Of a stretch of DNA of 64,000 bases, positions 9,277-18,451 are shown piece after piece; within the stretch, counting starts at the first letter, position 1, and each line of letters begins with the position of its first letter. Under the pieces are notes generated by a model. The model saw nothing but the letters and a program-made list of their open reading frames with translations. It ran no database searches and had not been told where the DNA came from. This DNA comes from Marinomonas primoryensis (GTDB lineage Bacteria > Pseudomonadota > Gammaproteobacteria > Pseudomonadales > Marinomonadaceae). The position numbers and the translations under genes were made by a program. The stretch covers positions 2,032,001 through 2,096,000 of the forward strand of contig NZ_CP054301.1 of assembly GCF_013372285.1 (NCBI RefSeq). The letters run 5' to 3'.

Positions 9277-10346
9277 ATAAGTTTACATTACAGTTAGTGG
9301 GAGCGGGTTCACTCACTCTAATGCTGTCAGGTTGCAGTGTTTTTTTTACCGATCATTCAGATGATTATCAAGATCAAAAACCGGTTGTCTCGACATTAGA
9401 AGTACCGCAGGGTTCAGCATCGTCAAAAGATGCTCTAGTCATTCCAAATGAAACAGAGATTGCGGATCTAGAGCCTTCGAAGCCATTTGTCACACCTAGA
9501 GCGCCGTTTGTTTTTTATCCTATGGTTGCGGTTGGGATTACAGAGCAAGACGATGCTATTGAGTTTTTAGTACCTGCAAGCAAAGAGAAATCAAAACGTA
9601 TCGTGGCTGATTTCCTTACCGCATTACATGGTGCAGGCACACCGATTTCAACGCAAACTGACGATCAAATAACAACGGTTCCGTTTGACTTTCATCCACA
9701 AGGTTGGTGGGCGTCATTGTGGAGTAGCGTTACACGAATACATCCAGCTAAAACCGCTTTCTCATTTCATTTCAATGAAATAGAAGGTAAAACCTTGATG
9801 CGTGTCCAGTTTCGTGATGAGCAGCAAGATGTCGAACCAAGTGGCTGGATAAGTCCAGATCAAAATGATGATGCCTACTCTGTTGCGATACGCTTATGGG
9901 GAACAATTGGACGTCAATTAAATCAATCTTCTGCTTATCTATCGAATCGCGATGATGCGGCTTCATTTCCGGTATGGGTTGACCATAAGGGCATTTATTC
10001 AATACGCCTAGGCAATAATGTTTCGCCATCTGAATTAGAAATGACATTGAGTGCGGCTGGAATCTACATTGTCCCAGGAGTAGACCCGTTACTTGCGCCA
10101 GTGCCTCCGGAAGATGTTGCTCGTATTGGTGATGTGGTCGATTTCAATATTCCAGTAGGCAAGGGCGAAAAGCAAAAATTGTTCAATGTATATCGTCGAA
10201 ACTTAGATGATGTCAGTTGGGAAGAGCGAGAATACCCGTATAAGATCACCCATCAAAAAGCGGGTGATTTTTTGGTCATCGATGTCTCTGCAACGGATTA
10301 TCCTGAAGTGACGTCGTTTCATTTAGTACAACGCTTTGTAAACTAA
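9273..10346 (+). CDS. bamC: Outer-membrane assembly lipoprotein BamC (NlpB)
   Basis: Lipoprotein subunit of the BAM complex, which folds beta-barrel proteins into the outer membrane. The 357-aa protein starts with a lipoprotein signal ending in LSGC, with Cys21 as the lipidated residue and a non-Asp residue after it. A flexible N-terminal region of about 80 residues follows, then two helix-grip type domains, as in BamC. Overlap of its ATG with the dapA stop (4 bp) and the dapA-bamC-purC order are the classical gammaproteobacterial arrangement and support the call, since BamC itself is weakly conserved. Confidence 0.88.
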   Translation: MNKFTLQLVGAGSLTLMLSGCSVFFTDHSDDYQDQKPVVSTLEVPQGSASSKDALVIPNETEIADLEPSKPFVTPRAPFVFYPMVAVGITEQDDAIEFLVPASKEKSKRIVADFLTALHGAGTPISTQTDDQITTVPFDFHPQGWWASLWSSVTRIHPAKTAFSFHFNEIEGKTLMRVQFRDEQQDVEPSGWISPDQNDDAYSVAIRLWGTIGRQLNQSSAYLSNRDDAASFPVWVDHKGIYSIRLGNNVSPSELEMTLSAAGIYIVPGVDPLLAPVPPEDVARIGDVVDFNIPVGKGEKQKLFNVYRRNLDDVSWEEREYPYKITHQKAGDFLVIDVSATDYPEVTSFHLVQRFVN

Positions 10347-10387
10347 TTAAGATTAACCCCTCAGAAAAGAAGACCGGAGACCCTCCA

Positions 10388-11104
10388 ATGGAAAAACGAC
10401 AAGAGCTGTATGCAGGTAAGGCAAAATCTGTATTTCGTACAGATGATCCTGACAAAATGGTTCTAGTGTTTCGTGATGATACCTCTGCATTTGATGGTAA
10501 AAGAATAGAGCAGCTTGACCGTAAAGGCATGGTGAATAATAAGTTCAATGCATTCATCATGACAAAGCTGCAAGAAGCCGGAATTCCTACGCATTTTGAA
10601 AAGCTTTTAAGTGATACGGAGTCACTGGTAAAGTGTCTTGATATGATGCCTATTGAGTGTGTTGTTCGAAATGTCGCGGCGGGGAGCTTATGTCGTCGCC
10701 TAGGTGTAGAAGAAGGTATTACGTTAACACCCCCAACGTTTGAGTTATTTTTAAAGAATGACGCGTTAGGTGATCCAATGATCAACGAATCACATGTTGA
10801 ATCATTTGGATGGGCAAAAGCAGACGATCTTGCGAAAGCAAAAGAGCTTACATTTAAGGTGAATGATGTATTAAAAGCGATTTTTGCTGAAGGCGGCATG
10901 ATTCTAGTGGACTCCAAACTAGAATTTGGCATATATAAAGGCGAGGTTGTATTGGGTGATGAATTTTCCCCAGACGGTTGTCGTTTATGGGATGCCAATA
11001 CCAGAGAAAAATTAGATAAAGACCGTTTCCGTCAAGGCTTAGGTGGCGTGATTGAAGCTTACGAGGATGTAGGTCGTCGTATAGGTATTGATTTCGACGC
11101 ATAA
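10388..11104 (+). CDS. purC: SAICAR synthase PurC
   Basis: Phosphoribosylaminoimidazole-succinocarboxamide synthase: joins aspartate to CAIR using ATP in purine synthesis. The length (238 aa) equals that of single-domain bacterial PurC. Family motifs include [10 protein letters not shown] at the start, [16 protein letters not shown] in the middle and DSKLEFG near residue 180, followed by [12 protein letters not shown]. It follows bamC by 41 bp and is preceded by GGAGA. A clear terminator follows. Function is secure. Confidence 0.97.
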   Translation: MEKRQELYAGKAKSVFRTDDPDKMVLVFRDDTSAFDGKRIEQLDRKGMVNNKFNAFIMTKLQEAGIPTHFEKLLSDTESLVKCLDMMPIECVVRNVAAGSLCRRLGVEEGITLTPPTFELFLKNDALGDPMINESHVESFGWAKADDLAKAKELTFKVNDVLKAIFAEGGMILVDSKLEFGIYKGEVVLGDEFSPDGCRLWDANTREKLDKDRFRQGLGGVIEAYEDVGRRIGIDFDA

Positions 11105-11126
11105 GCGTATTGGCGATTTAGTCCAT

Positions 11127-11154
11127 AATGGAGGAAGTATGTTCCTCCATTTTT
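11127..11154 (+). terminator. Intrinsic terminator after purC
   Basis: The 10-bp arms AATGGAGGAA and TTCCTCCATT enclose a 5-base loop and run into TTTT. It covers the alternative upstream TTG at 11153, which argues that the following permease starts later. Confidence 0.8.
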
Positions 11155-11185
11155 GCCACGCAAGCTTGTCACACAAGGACATACA

Positions 11186-12430
11186 TTGATTAACTTCCTA
11201 CCTATTGCCATCGGCCTGCGTTATGCCCGAGCCAAACGTTCTAACCACTTTATTTCTTTTATCAGTTTCTCATCTATTGCTGGCCTGGCGCTTGGTGTAA
11301 TGGTTTTAATTACCGTTCTGTCTGTGATGAATGGCTTTGATCGAGAGTTGCGCCAACGAATCTTAGGCATGGTTCCTCATGCAACTTTATGGGGCGGGCC
11401 GGTTTTGGATGATTGGCGAAATACAGCAACTCTAGTTGAAAAAATGCCAAATGTGGTTGGCGTTGCCCCCCACATTCAAGCACAAGTGATGTTTCAATCT
11501 GGATCAAGTGTGCATGGCGCCATCTTAAATGGCATCAATCCAGAAATGGAAAAGAAAGTGTCCATCATTGATGAAAACATGGCGTCAGGCTCTCTGGATG
11601 CTCTTAATGACACTCGTTTTGGTATCGTATTGGGTGCTCAACTAGCCAAAATGTTACGTGTCGATATTGGTGATAAAGTCACGGCAATTCTGCCCAAGGC
11701 AAATGTTTCTATTGCTGGTGTCGCACCAGTGCTAAAGCGCTTTACTGTTGTGGGAACATTTGAAGTGGGCGCTGAATTAGACAGCAGCCTTGCGTATATT
11801 AATATTAAGGATGCGGCGAAGCTAAAGCGGTATCAAGAAGATTCGGTTGAAGCATTACGTATTTCATTTGATGATTTATTCTTAGCGCCTTCTCGCATTT
11901 GGGATATTGCTAGGGCTGTGCCTGGGCAGAATAGAGTAAGCGATTGGACTCGAACACACGGTAACCTTTTCCAAGCCATTAAAATGGAAAAAACCATGAT
12001 CGGTTTACTGCTTCTGCTAATTGTTGCTGTGGCCGCGTTTAATATTGTTTCCACTTTGGTAATGGTAGTAACGGATAAACGGAATGACATCGCCATACTT
12101 AGAACAATGGGCTTAACCTCTGGCCAGGTTATGTGGATTTTTGTGGTTCAGGGTATGTTTATTGGTATGTTGGGAACATTCATTGGTGTCGTGCTAGGTG
12201 TGACGTTAGCGCTCAATGTGAGCGAAATTATTGCCGGCGTGCAGACGCTGTTAAATGTTCAGTTTTTGAGTTCAGATGTTTATTTTATTAACTATTTGCC
12301 TTCTCAGCTTGAATGGTCTGATGTGAAATTGATTGTTATATCTGCTTTTGTAATGACGGTTACTGCCACTATTTACCCTGCTTGGCGAGCCTCAAAAGTA
12401 GAACCTGCAGAGGCATTACGCTATGAATAA
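11186..12430 (+). CDS. lolC: Lipoprotein-releasing system permease (LolC/LolE/LolF type)
   Basis: Inner-membrane subunit of the Lol ABC transporter, which extracts mature lipoproteins and hands them to LolA. The ~414-aa protein has the MacB/FtsX topology: one N-terminal membrane segment (about 25-50), a large periplasmic domain, then three C-terminal segments. IGLRYARAKRSNHFISFISFSS is the family N-terminus, broken here only by length. I chose the TTG at 11186 because AAGGA lies 6 bases before it and the family N-terminus begins there. An in-frame TTG at 11153 falls in the terminator. lolD overlaps its end by 8 bp. No second permease gene follows, so a LolF-type homodimer is possible. Confidence 0.92.
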   Translation: MINFLPIAIGLRYARAKRSNHFISFISFSSIAGLALGVMVLITVLSVMNGFDRELRQRILGMVPHATLWGGPVLDDWRNTATLVEKMPNVVGVAPHIQAQVMFQSGSSVHGAILNGINPEMEKKVSIIDENMASGSLDALNDTRFGIVLGAQLAKMLRVDIGDKVTAILPKANVSIAGVAPVLKRFTVVGTFEVGAELDSSLAYINIKDAAKLKRYQEDSVEALRISFDDLFLAPSRIWDIARAVPGQNRVSDWTRTHGNLFQAIKMEKTMIGLLLLLIVAVAAFNIVSTLVMVVTDKRNDIAILRTMGLTSGQVMWIFVVQGMFIGMLGTFIGVVLGVTLALNVSEIIAGVQTLLNVQFLSSDVYFINYLPSQLEWSDVKLIVISAFVMTVTATIYPAWRASKVEPAEALRYE

Positions 12431-13109
12431 TAATGTGGTATTGGAATGTCGTGCACTTTCTAAACAATATCAAGACGGCAAGCAAATTGTGGATGTGTTT
12501 CGTTCTATTGATTTGACCCTAAACAAAGGTCAGGCCTGCGCTATCGTCGGATCTTCAGGGTCGGGGAAAACCACGTTGCTTAACTTACTTGCCGGTTTAG
12601 ATTTGGCAACGACAGGCGAAGTAAAACTGGCGAATGTTTCTTGGTCTAGTATGAAAGACGCCAAGCGCTCCAAAATGCGTAACAAGGAAATGGGCTTTGT
12701 TTACCAATTTCATCATTTGCTTCCTGAGTTTTCTGCGTTGGAAAACGTATTGATGCCGATGTGGATTGCGGGCATGAATAAAAAAGAAGCAAATAAACGT
12801 GGAGAAGAATTATTAGGGCAGGTTGGTTTAAAAGATCGCTTGCACCATAAGCCTTCACAGCTATCGGGTGGTGAAAGGCAACGCGTGGCAATTGCACGTG
12901 CTTTGTCGAATCGTCCGGCGTGTGTGTTGATGGATGAGCCAACTGGTAACTTGGATGAAACTACGTCGTTAGAGATTCAAAACCTAATCAATGAACTTAA
13001 GGCTACTTATGATATGGCGTTTTTGGTGGTCACTCATGATGAGAAAATGTTGAGCTGGATGGATTCGGCTTATCGCTTGTCTCAAGGTGTTTTGCAACCA
13101 ATAAAATAA
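12423..13109 (+). CDS. lolD: Lipoprotein-releasing system ATPase LolD
   Basis: ABC ATPase that powers lipoprotein release. The 228-aa protein has Walker A GSSGSGKT (residues 43-50), the Q-loop YQFHHLLPEF that is typical of LolD, the signature LSGGERQR and Walker B VLMDEPTGNLD with a downstream H-loop VTHDE. It overlaps the permease gene by 8 bp, indicating translational coupling. The operon ends here. The downstream gene is convergent. Confidence 0.96.
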   Translation: MNNNVVLECRALSKQYQDGKQIVDVFRSIDLTLNKGQACAIVGSSGSGKTTLLNLLAGLDLATTGEVKLANVSWSSMKDAKRSKMRNKEMGFVYQFHHLLPEFSALENVLMPMWIAGMNKKEANKRGEELLGQVGLKDRLHHKPSQLSGGERQRVAIARALSNRPACVLMDEPTGNLDETTSLEIQNLINELKATYDMAFLVVTHDEKMLSWMDSAYRLSQGVLQPIK

Positions 13110-13140
13110 GCGGGCGTTTAATACTTAAATAAAGCGCTTT

Positions 13141-13179
13141 TACAATCGCCAAGATTGATTGTCAATTTTGGCGATTGTA
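13141..13179. terminator. Inverted repeat between lolD and the DUF2062 gene
   Basis: Perfect 12-bp arms (TACAATCGCCAA and its complement) are separated by 15 bases between two convergent genes. No long T-run follows on either strand, so termination is likely but not certain. Confidence 0.5.
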
Positions 13180-13183
13180 TTGA

Positions 13184-13708
13184 CTATTTCTCAGAGTTTT
13201 TATTCCGAAGTTTGCGTTCTTTCCAGCGTTTCACGACGTGCAATCGCCATAAAATAATGATGACAGCGTAACTGATAGCGCCAGCAATGAGTCCGGATAC
13301 AATGGAACCTACGTAAAGTGGCAGCCAAATGTGCTCCATTTTATCCCAGATCCACTCCACAGAAAGTTTGAAGTCTTTTTCGTGATGATATCCGAGAATT
13401 AATGAGCCCACTTTGTAATTGAAGTAAAAAACAAAGGGCATAGTAATGGGGTTTGTGATCCACACCAGAGCTATAGAAAGCGGGATATTTGCGCGTAATG
13501 GTATAGCAAGCAGAGCAGATGCCAACATCTGAAACGGCATGGGAATAAATGCCCAGAATAAACCATTAAAGAAAGCGCGCGCGACAGATTTTCGATTTAG
13601 GTGCCATAAATTAGCTTCATAAATCTGTGAGCCTAATAGGCCTAAAGCTTTGCTCTGCTTAAGTTTTTCTGGATTTGGTATGAATTTTTTTAGATAATTC
13701 TTCGGCAT
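13184..13708 (-). CDS. DUF2062 domain membrane protein
   Basis: A 174-aa protein of the DUF2062 family, function unknown. It has a basic N-terminus, a hydrophobic middle with the family pattern FWAFIPMPFQMLASALLA then ITNPITMPFVFYFNYKVG, and a last membrane segment around residues 135-158, ending in a highly basic tail. In many gammaproteobacteria this gene is a neighbour of lol and comEC genes, as seen here. It is divergent from comEC with 44 bp between. I cannot assign a role. Confidence 0.85.
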   Translation of the reverse strand: MPKNYLKKFIPNPEKLKQSKALGLLGSQIYEANLWHLNRKSVARAFFNGLFWAFIPMPFQMLASALLAIPLRANIPLSIALVWITNPITMPFVFYFNYKVGSLILGYHHEKDFKLSVEWIWDKMEHIWLPLYVGSIVSGLIAGAISYAVIIILWRLHVVKRWKERKLRNKNSEK

Positions 13709-13752
13709 AATCAGGTAAAAAATAATTTAGCAATTTAAGACAAGGAGGTCTT

Positions 13753-15687
13753 ATGTTACTAAGTAGTTTGTCCATATTGATGGGCGCCGTACTGGTGCCG
13801 AGCGATTATTTGTGGGTGTATTCTACTCACATCATTCTGGTGTGTCTCTACTTAATATGGTCAAAGCGTTTAATAGTATTGTTTTTGACACTTATCTCCT
13901 TTGTTTCTGTTCTTTCCAGCGAGTTCTCAACACCCCCTTATTTACCACTGACTACCGACAGCGAGTTGCTGGTAGATTTTGATAATAAAGAGCTCATTAG
14001 TAATCACTCTCAACTAGGAGGTCACGATGTTCGGTCCGATAATCAGTCAGTTCGACTTGTGTATTTCGAAAAAAACGGTGTTCGGCGTACTCAAGATGAT
14101 TTCTCCCTTACCTTTTCGCAATCAAAGTTTCATTCAGTGGAAACATCGCAGAAGGTATATCAGGGTGTCATTACTCGCGTTGTACTCCCAAACCAAGAAG
14201 GTTCTTGGTGGCAGCAAAACCTTTATATAAAAAGACAAGCGGCAGAACTGACTGTTCATTTTTCAGATGAAGGTTTGCAGCGTCTAGAGCAAAAGCCTTT
14301 TTCAGTAAGAGGCAGGCTCTTGGCTAAACTTGATCGCGCCTTTGAAAATTTTGACTATTGGCGCTTTTCTAAGGCTTTGTTATTAGGTCAGGATGACTTA
14401 TGGAGCGAGCGTGATACTTGGATGGTTCGTACGCTGGGCTTAGCGCATCTTTTTGTGGTTTCTGGATTACACACTGGCTTTATGTTTGCCATTGGTCGAA
14501 TGATAAGTCGAAGTGTTTGGCGGTTTTTTCCTAATAGGCTATTGCTTTACGGAGTGACTCGTTGGCATTGCGATGCCGTGATTGTGATTCCGTTACTATT
14601 TGCTTATGCCTATATAACAAACTGGGGTGAACCCGTTGTTAGGGCATCCATCATGCTTAGTGTGTATTTGTGTGCTCGAATGTTGGCGCTACAGCTTTCA
14701 CCATATAGCATTATCACCTTTGCTTTATGGCTGGTGTTACTTTTTGAACCTAGGGCGGTACTAAACCCTGGGTTATGGCTTTCATTTAGCATGGTGTATT
14801 TATTAATAGGGTTTTGCCAGACGTCGACAAAGCTATCGCGTTTATTCATGGTTCAGGTGATGCTAAGCACCGCGTCGATGGTGCTGATACTGGGTTGGCA
14901 AGTCGCTATTTCTAGCGCTTCTATTTTGGTTAATATTCTACTTATTCCATTAGCGGCTTTCTTATGGTTTCCGTGGGCACTGCTTTCTTGTATGGAAGCA
15001 TTGATAATCGGCTCAACTTACAGCTATGAACAACTAGAAATACTGCTTTATTATATTATAAGTTTTATTGAGATGATCGCTTTTGAATGGCCATTGCTGA
15101 TTTTCGAACAGCATGCCTCTGATGTACCTAGGCTACTTATGTTGCTTTTGGTCATCGTTTGGGTTTATCAAAGCCCTTTGAAAAGAGGAGTAATCAGTGC
15201 TATTGGGATTTGGGTTATTTTGTTTTCTTCTATGCTGTCGAATGCTTCTGAGGCTGGCTTATCCTTGGTCAATAAAAATAACAAACTGATTTTGACAGAA
15301 AAGAGCGATATCTTGTTAACCAACACTTGGGTTGGATCGGACATCGGTCGATTAAGACTCGATTCCTATTTAAATGCAGAGCAGCAAGGTGGTTATTTCT
15401 TAACGCCAAGTAATACTTCAGAAATCACGCCTCAGATACTTTTAGCTCATGGTGTGAAATGGCTGATATTAAAGCAGGATGGGGCAGAAAAAATAATAGC
15501 CATGTTGGACGGGATGAACGTCAAATGGTTGGTTATTCCTGCTGGAGGATCGCTGGATTTTCACTTTCAAAAAAATCGTATTTCGCTGCAGCATTCTTCC
15601 TGCATTTATTCGTTTTTTCTCTTAAAATCTGACACTTGCAAACGTGTAGAAAAGTTAGAGAGTGTGTTAAATTACAATCAAAATTAA
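13753..15687 (+). CDS. comEC: ComEC/Rec2-family DNA-uptake channel, short form without a clear metallo-hydrolase domain
   Basis: ComEC forms the inner-membrane channel for transforming DNA. The 644-aa protein has a hydrophobic N-terminus, a DUF4131-like soluble part (about 75-190) and the Competence domain, with the hallmark LGLAHLFVVSGLHTGFMF at about residue 225, then many membrane segments to about 490. The last ~150 residues sit where a metallo-beta-lactamase-like domain normally lies, but no HxHxDH motif is visible and the protein is roughly 100 residues short of the usual length. AAGGAGG lies before the ATG. It heads the exbB-exbD-lpxK operon, its usual place. Whether this form still takes up DNA is uncertain. 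Confidence 0.88.
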   Translation: MLLSSLSILMGAVLVPSDYLWVYSTHIILVCLYLIWSKRLIVLFLTLISFVSVLSSEFSTPPYLPLTTDSELLVDFDNKELISNHSQLGGHDVRSDNQSVRLVYFEKNGVRRTQDDFSLTFSQSKFHSVETSQKVYQGVITRVVLPNQEGSWWQQNLYIKRQAAELTVHFSDEGLQRLEQKPFSVRGRLLAKLDRAFENFDYWRFSKALLLGQDDLWSERDTWMVRTLGLAHLFVVSGLHTGFMFAIGRMISRSVWRFFPNRLLLYGVTRWHCDAVIVIPLLFAYAYITNWGEPVVRASIMLSVYLCARMLALQLSPYSIITFALWLVLLFEPRAVLNPGLWLSFSMVYLLIGFCQTSTKLSRLFMVQVMLSTASMVLILGWQVAISSASILVNILLIPLAAFLWFPWALLSCMEALIIGSTYSYEQLEILLYYIISFIEMIAFEWPLLIFEQHASDVPRLLMLLLVIVWVYQSPLKRGVISAIGIWVILFSSMLSNASEAGLSLVNKNNKLILTEKSDILLTNTWVGSDIGRLRLDSYLNAEQQGGYFLTPSNTSEITPQILLAHGVKWLILKQDGAEKIIAMLDGMNVKWLVIPAGGSLDFHFQKNRISLQHSSCIYSFFLLKSDTCKRVEKLESVLNYNQN

Positions 15688-15700
15688 ATTGGAGTGCGAA

Positions 15701-16327
15701 GTGTTAGCCTTTATTCAAACTGGTGGTTTTTTCATGTGGCCGTTAATGGCGTGTTCCATCCTTACGCTTGCCATTATTATTGAACGTTTTTGGACACTGC
15801 GAAAAGCAGGAGTGGCACCAAATGGTCTTTTGTCTGATGTAATGACTCGATTACGTGACGATAGAATGACCATTGAATACATTCGCTCCATGCAGACTCA
15901 AACGGGATTAGCGTCTATTTTTGCCGCGGGCCTTTTAAATTCAAAGCATGGTCGTGGCTCTATGAAGGAGAGCGTTCAAGAAGCAGCCAGTCATGTCATT
16001 CATGAATTAGAGCGTTTTATGAACACGTTAGGGACGATCGCCGCCATTTCTCCATTGCTTGGTTTGTTAGGTACGGTTGTTGGTATGATTAAAGTATTTT
16101 CTGTTTTGATGGAAAGTGGCGCTGGTAATACAGCATTACTTGCCGGTGGTATATCAGAAGCATTACTGACTACCGCAGCAGGACTTGGTGTTGCTATTCC
16201 TGCGTTAATATTCCACCGCTTTTTTAGCCGTAGAATCGACGTGCTTGTTGTTACCATGGAACAACAATCGACCAAACTAGTGGACGCATTACACGGTGAT
16301 CGAGATAAAACAGGAGTGGCGCAGTGA
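15701..16327 (+). CDS. exbB: MotA/TolQ/ExbB-family proton channel protein
   Basis: Inner-membrane proton-channel subunit that works with an ExbD-like partner to energise an outer-membrane or periplasmic process. The protein has three membrane segments: residues about 10-30, and a pair at about 110-135 and 150-175 with the conserved GLLGTVVGM and LLTTAAGLGVAIPA. I place the start at GTG 15701 because GGAG lies 6 bases upstream. A TTG at 15689 is in frame but overlaps that ribosome site. It is located between comEC and exbD, the common gammaproteobacterial order upstream of lpxK. No tonB is nearby. Confidence 0.9.
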   Translation: MLAFIQTGGFFMWPLMACSILTLAIIIERFWTLRKAGVAPNGLLSDVMTRLRDDRMTIEYIRSMQTQTGLASIFAAGLLNSKHGRGSMKESVQEAASHVIHELERFMNTLGTIAAISPLLGLLGTVVGMIKVFSVLMESGAGNTALLAGGISEALLTTAAGLGVAIPALIFHRFFSRRIDVLVVTMEQQSTKLVDALHGDRDKTGVAQ

Positions 16328-16746
16328 AGTTTCGTCGTCAAAAAATAGATGACGTACAAGTTAATTTAACGCCATTGATTGATGTCGTCTTTTTGTTACT
16401 GATTTTTTTCATGGTCAGCACTACTTTTAATCAATCCACTGAGTTGACGATTGACTTACCAACGGCAACGTCTAATGCACCCAGTTCAGATCGTTCCAAG
16501 AATGTTGAATTGGTCATTACAGCGGATGGTCAATATGTCATTAACGGACAAACACTTATTAATGAAAAAGTCAGTACGTTAATTCAAGGCTTAAAGGAAG
16601 TGACGCAAGGCGATAATACACGACCATTGATTATTACCGCTGACGCTAAATCCTCTTATGACATGGTGCTTAGAGTGTACGATGCTGCGGCAAATCTAGG
16701 CATTACAAAACTTGCTCATACTGCACAGAAAGAACCTGCCCAGTGA
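16324..16746 (+). CDS. exbD: ExbD/TolR-family biopolymer transport protein
   Basis: A 140-aa partner of the upstream ExbB-like channel. It has a short cytoplasmic N-terminus, a single membrane segment (about 17-40) with the proton-carrying Asp in VNLTPLIDVVFLLLIFFMV, and a periplasmic domain. It starts with GTG overlapping the exbB stop, and its own stop overlaps the GTG of lpxK, so all three are translationally coupled. In related bacteria this pair sits next to lpxK without a TonB gene. The process it energises is not known. Confidence 0.92.
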   Translation: MKFRRQKIDDVQVNLTPLIDVVFLLLIFFMVSTTFNQSTELTIDLPTATSNAPSSDRSKNVELVITADGQYVINGQTLINEKVSTLIQGLKEVTQGDNTRPLIITADAKSSYDMVLRVYDAAANLGITKLAHTAQKEPAQ

Positions 16747-17780
16747 GCGTTGAGTCTCTATTTACGCGTTCTTGGTATGGTCGCTGCGGTTGGACAAATG
16801 TTTTTCGGCCGATTCAACCTTTGGTTAGAAAAGTCGTACTCAAAAAAAGACAGACTTTCTTAGAGCACCCCGAAGCGTCTTATAAAGCGCCGGTTCCAGT
16901 GATCATTGTTGGCAACATCAGTGTGGGTGGCACCGGTAAGTCTCCGATGGTGGTGGCATTGTGCAAATTATTAAAGGCGAACGGCTATCGTCCTGGTATT
17001 GTATCTCGTGGACATGGGGCAAAAATTGAAATGCCAACATCTGTCTATACTGACAGTGTTGCAAAAGATGTCGGTGATGAGCCGGTAATGCTGGCTCGGC
17101 GAGCTGATTGCCCAATGGTGGTGTTCCCTAAAAGAGATGAGGCCGTAAAATACCTGCTTGCTACAACAGACGTGAATGTCATTATCAGTGATGATGGCAT
17201 GCAGCATTACCAATTAAACAGAGACATTGAAGTAGCAATGCTTGATGCGAAACGGGGCATCGGAAACGGTCAATTATTACCTGTTGGTCCATTACGAGAA
17301 CCTATAGAAAGGCTAAAGCACGTGGACTTTATCGTCAGTGTGTCAGATACAACGACCGACGCTCTTGATAAACTGGCTCTACCGATTACTTTAGCGCCTC
17401 TGATACCCACCAATTTAGTATCACTGGACGGAATAAAAAGTTTACATTGTCACCGTGCATTTGTAGATGAAAAAAAATGGCATATTATGGCGGGTATTGG
17501 TAATCCTGATCGTTTTGTGGAAACACTGAAGCAACTAGGGTTACAGCCAGAAAACAGCAGTTACCAATGGTTTTCGGACCATCATTCATTTGCAGTCGCT
17601 GATATTCCGTCTAATGGCGCGGTCATTATGACCGAAAAAGATGCGGTTAAATGCCAGTCCTTGATGCTGTTAAATTCAAATGTTTGGTATTTACCCGTTT
17701 CTTTAGACTTGCCAGAGTGCTTTGCGCAAGCCTTTTTAGAAAAATTAAACTTCATTAAAATGGATAACTCCCATGAATAA
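16743..17780 (+). CDS. lpxK: Tetraacyldisaccharide 4'-kinase LpxK
   Basis: Phosphorylates the 4' position of the lipid A disaccharide precursor at the inner membrane. The 345-aa protein has the N-terminal hydrophobic helix region, the Walker [12 protein letters not shown] (residues 58-68) and the downstream motifs [17 protein letters not shown] and ISDDGMQHY, which carry the catalytic Asp. The GTG start overlaps the exbD stop by 4 bp, and the 3' end overlaps the Trm112-like gene by 8 bp. All catalytic signatures are intact. Confidence 0.95.
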   Translation: MSVESLFTRSWYGRCGWTNVFRPIQPLVRKVVLKKRQTFLEHPEASYKAPVPVIIVGNISVGGTGKSPMVVALCKLLKANGYRPGIVSRGHGAKIEMPTSVYTDSVAKDVGDEPVMLARRADCPMVVFPKRDEAVKYLLATTDVNVIISDDGMQHYQLNRDIEVAMLDAKRGIGNGQLLPVGPLREPIERLKHVDFIVSVSDTTTDALDKLALPITLAPLIPTNLVSLDGIKSLHCHRAFVDEKKWHIMAGIGNPDRFVETLKQLGLQPENSSYQWFSDHHSFAVADIPSNGAVIMTEKDAVKCQSLMLLNSNVWYLPVSLDLPECFAQAFLEKLNFIKMDNSHE

Positions 17781-17970
17781 AAGCTTATTAGATATCCTTG
17801 TTTGTCCTGTCACGAAAGCGGCGTTAATCTTGAGTAAAGATGGTACGGAATTGATCAGTAAAGTGGGCGGTATGGCGTACCCTGTTCGCGATGGTATTCC
17901 TGTATTATTAGAAACAGAAGCTCGTACGTTGACCACAGAAGAGCGATTAGAGTCAGGCTCTGTAAAATGA
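17773..17970 (+). CDS. Trm112-family small protein (YcaR-like)
   Basis: A 65-aa protein of the Trm112/UPF0434 family, starting [18 protein letters not shown] and containing the [11 protein letters not shown] segment. In eukaryotes and archaea Trm112 activates methyltransferases; bacterial copies next to lpxK are of unclear role. Only one Cys (Cys11) is present, so a four-Cys zinc site is not formed. It overlaps lpxK by 8 bp and the following phosphatase by 4 bp. kdsB, which often comes next in this operon, is absent here. Confidence 0.9.
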   Translation: MNKSLLDILVCPVTKAALILSKDGTELISKVGGMAYPVRDGIPVLLETEARTLTTEERLESGSVK

Positions 17971-18443
17971 GATCGCACAAAGTGCTAGCGGTGTGTTTAG
18001 GCAATATTTGTCGTTCACCGGCTGCACAAGGTATTTTAGAAAATGTAGCGTCAAACAATCGCTTGTTCTTGGAGCTTGATTCTGCAGGTACAGCAGCGTA
18101 TCACCTTGGCAACCCACCTGATTCAAGGTCCATTGCCGCGCTCAAAAATGTTGGCATCGACATCAGTCAACAAAAGGCCCGACAGGTCACAATAAGCGAT
18201 TTTAATGAGTATGATTGGATTCTAGCAATGGATCGAGAGAACTTGATTAATCTCAAAAAAATCCAGCCAGAACACAGTATAGCAACATTAGTCATGTTTG
18301 GTGAGTTCGATCAACACGTTGCTTTGGGTGAAGTGGTCGATCCATATTATGGTGGGGATGAAGGCTTTACCGTGATGAGAAAACACCTTACAGACATCGC
18401 ACAAGCCTTTGTAAATCACCTTAACTCTAGAAGAGAAGATTAA
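17967..18443 (+). CDS. Low-molecular-weight protein-tyrosine-phosphatase
   Basis: A 158-aa cytoplasmic phosphatase of the LMW-PTP fold. The P-loop CLGNICRS (Cys10 to Arg16) is the CX5R catalytic motif, and the general-acid Asp lies in VVDPYYGG near the C-terminus. It could act on tyrosine-phosphorylated proteins, but the target is unknown and no tyrosine kinase or exopolysaccharide locus is adjacent. The start overlaps the stop of the Trm112-like gene (ATGA), and murB follows after 8 bp. The same position in Pseudomonas-type operons also carries this gene. Confidence 0.93.
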   Translation: MRSHKVLAVCLGNICRSPAAQGILENVASNNRLFLELDSAGTAAYHLGNPPDSRSIAALKNVGIDISQQKARQVTISDFNEYDWILAMDRENLINLKKIQPEHSIATLVMFGEFDQHVALGEVVDPYYGGDEGFTVMRKHLTDIAQAFVNHLNSRRED

Positions 18444-18451
18444 GTCAATCC

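Noticed and set aside
11153-11185. Longer N-terminus for the Lol permease from TTG 11153
   Set aside because: That codon lies in the purC terminator; TTG 11186 has AAGGA at good spacing and the family N-terminus.
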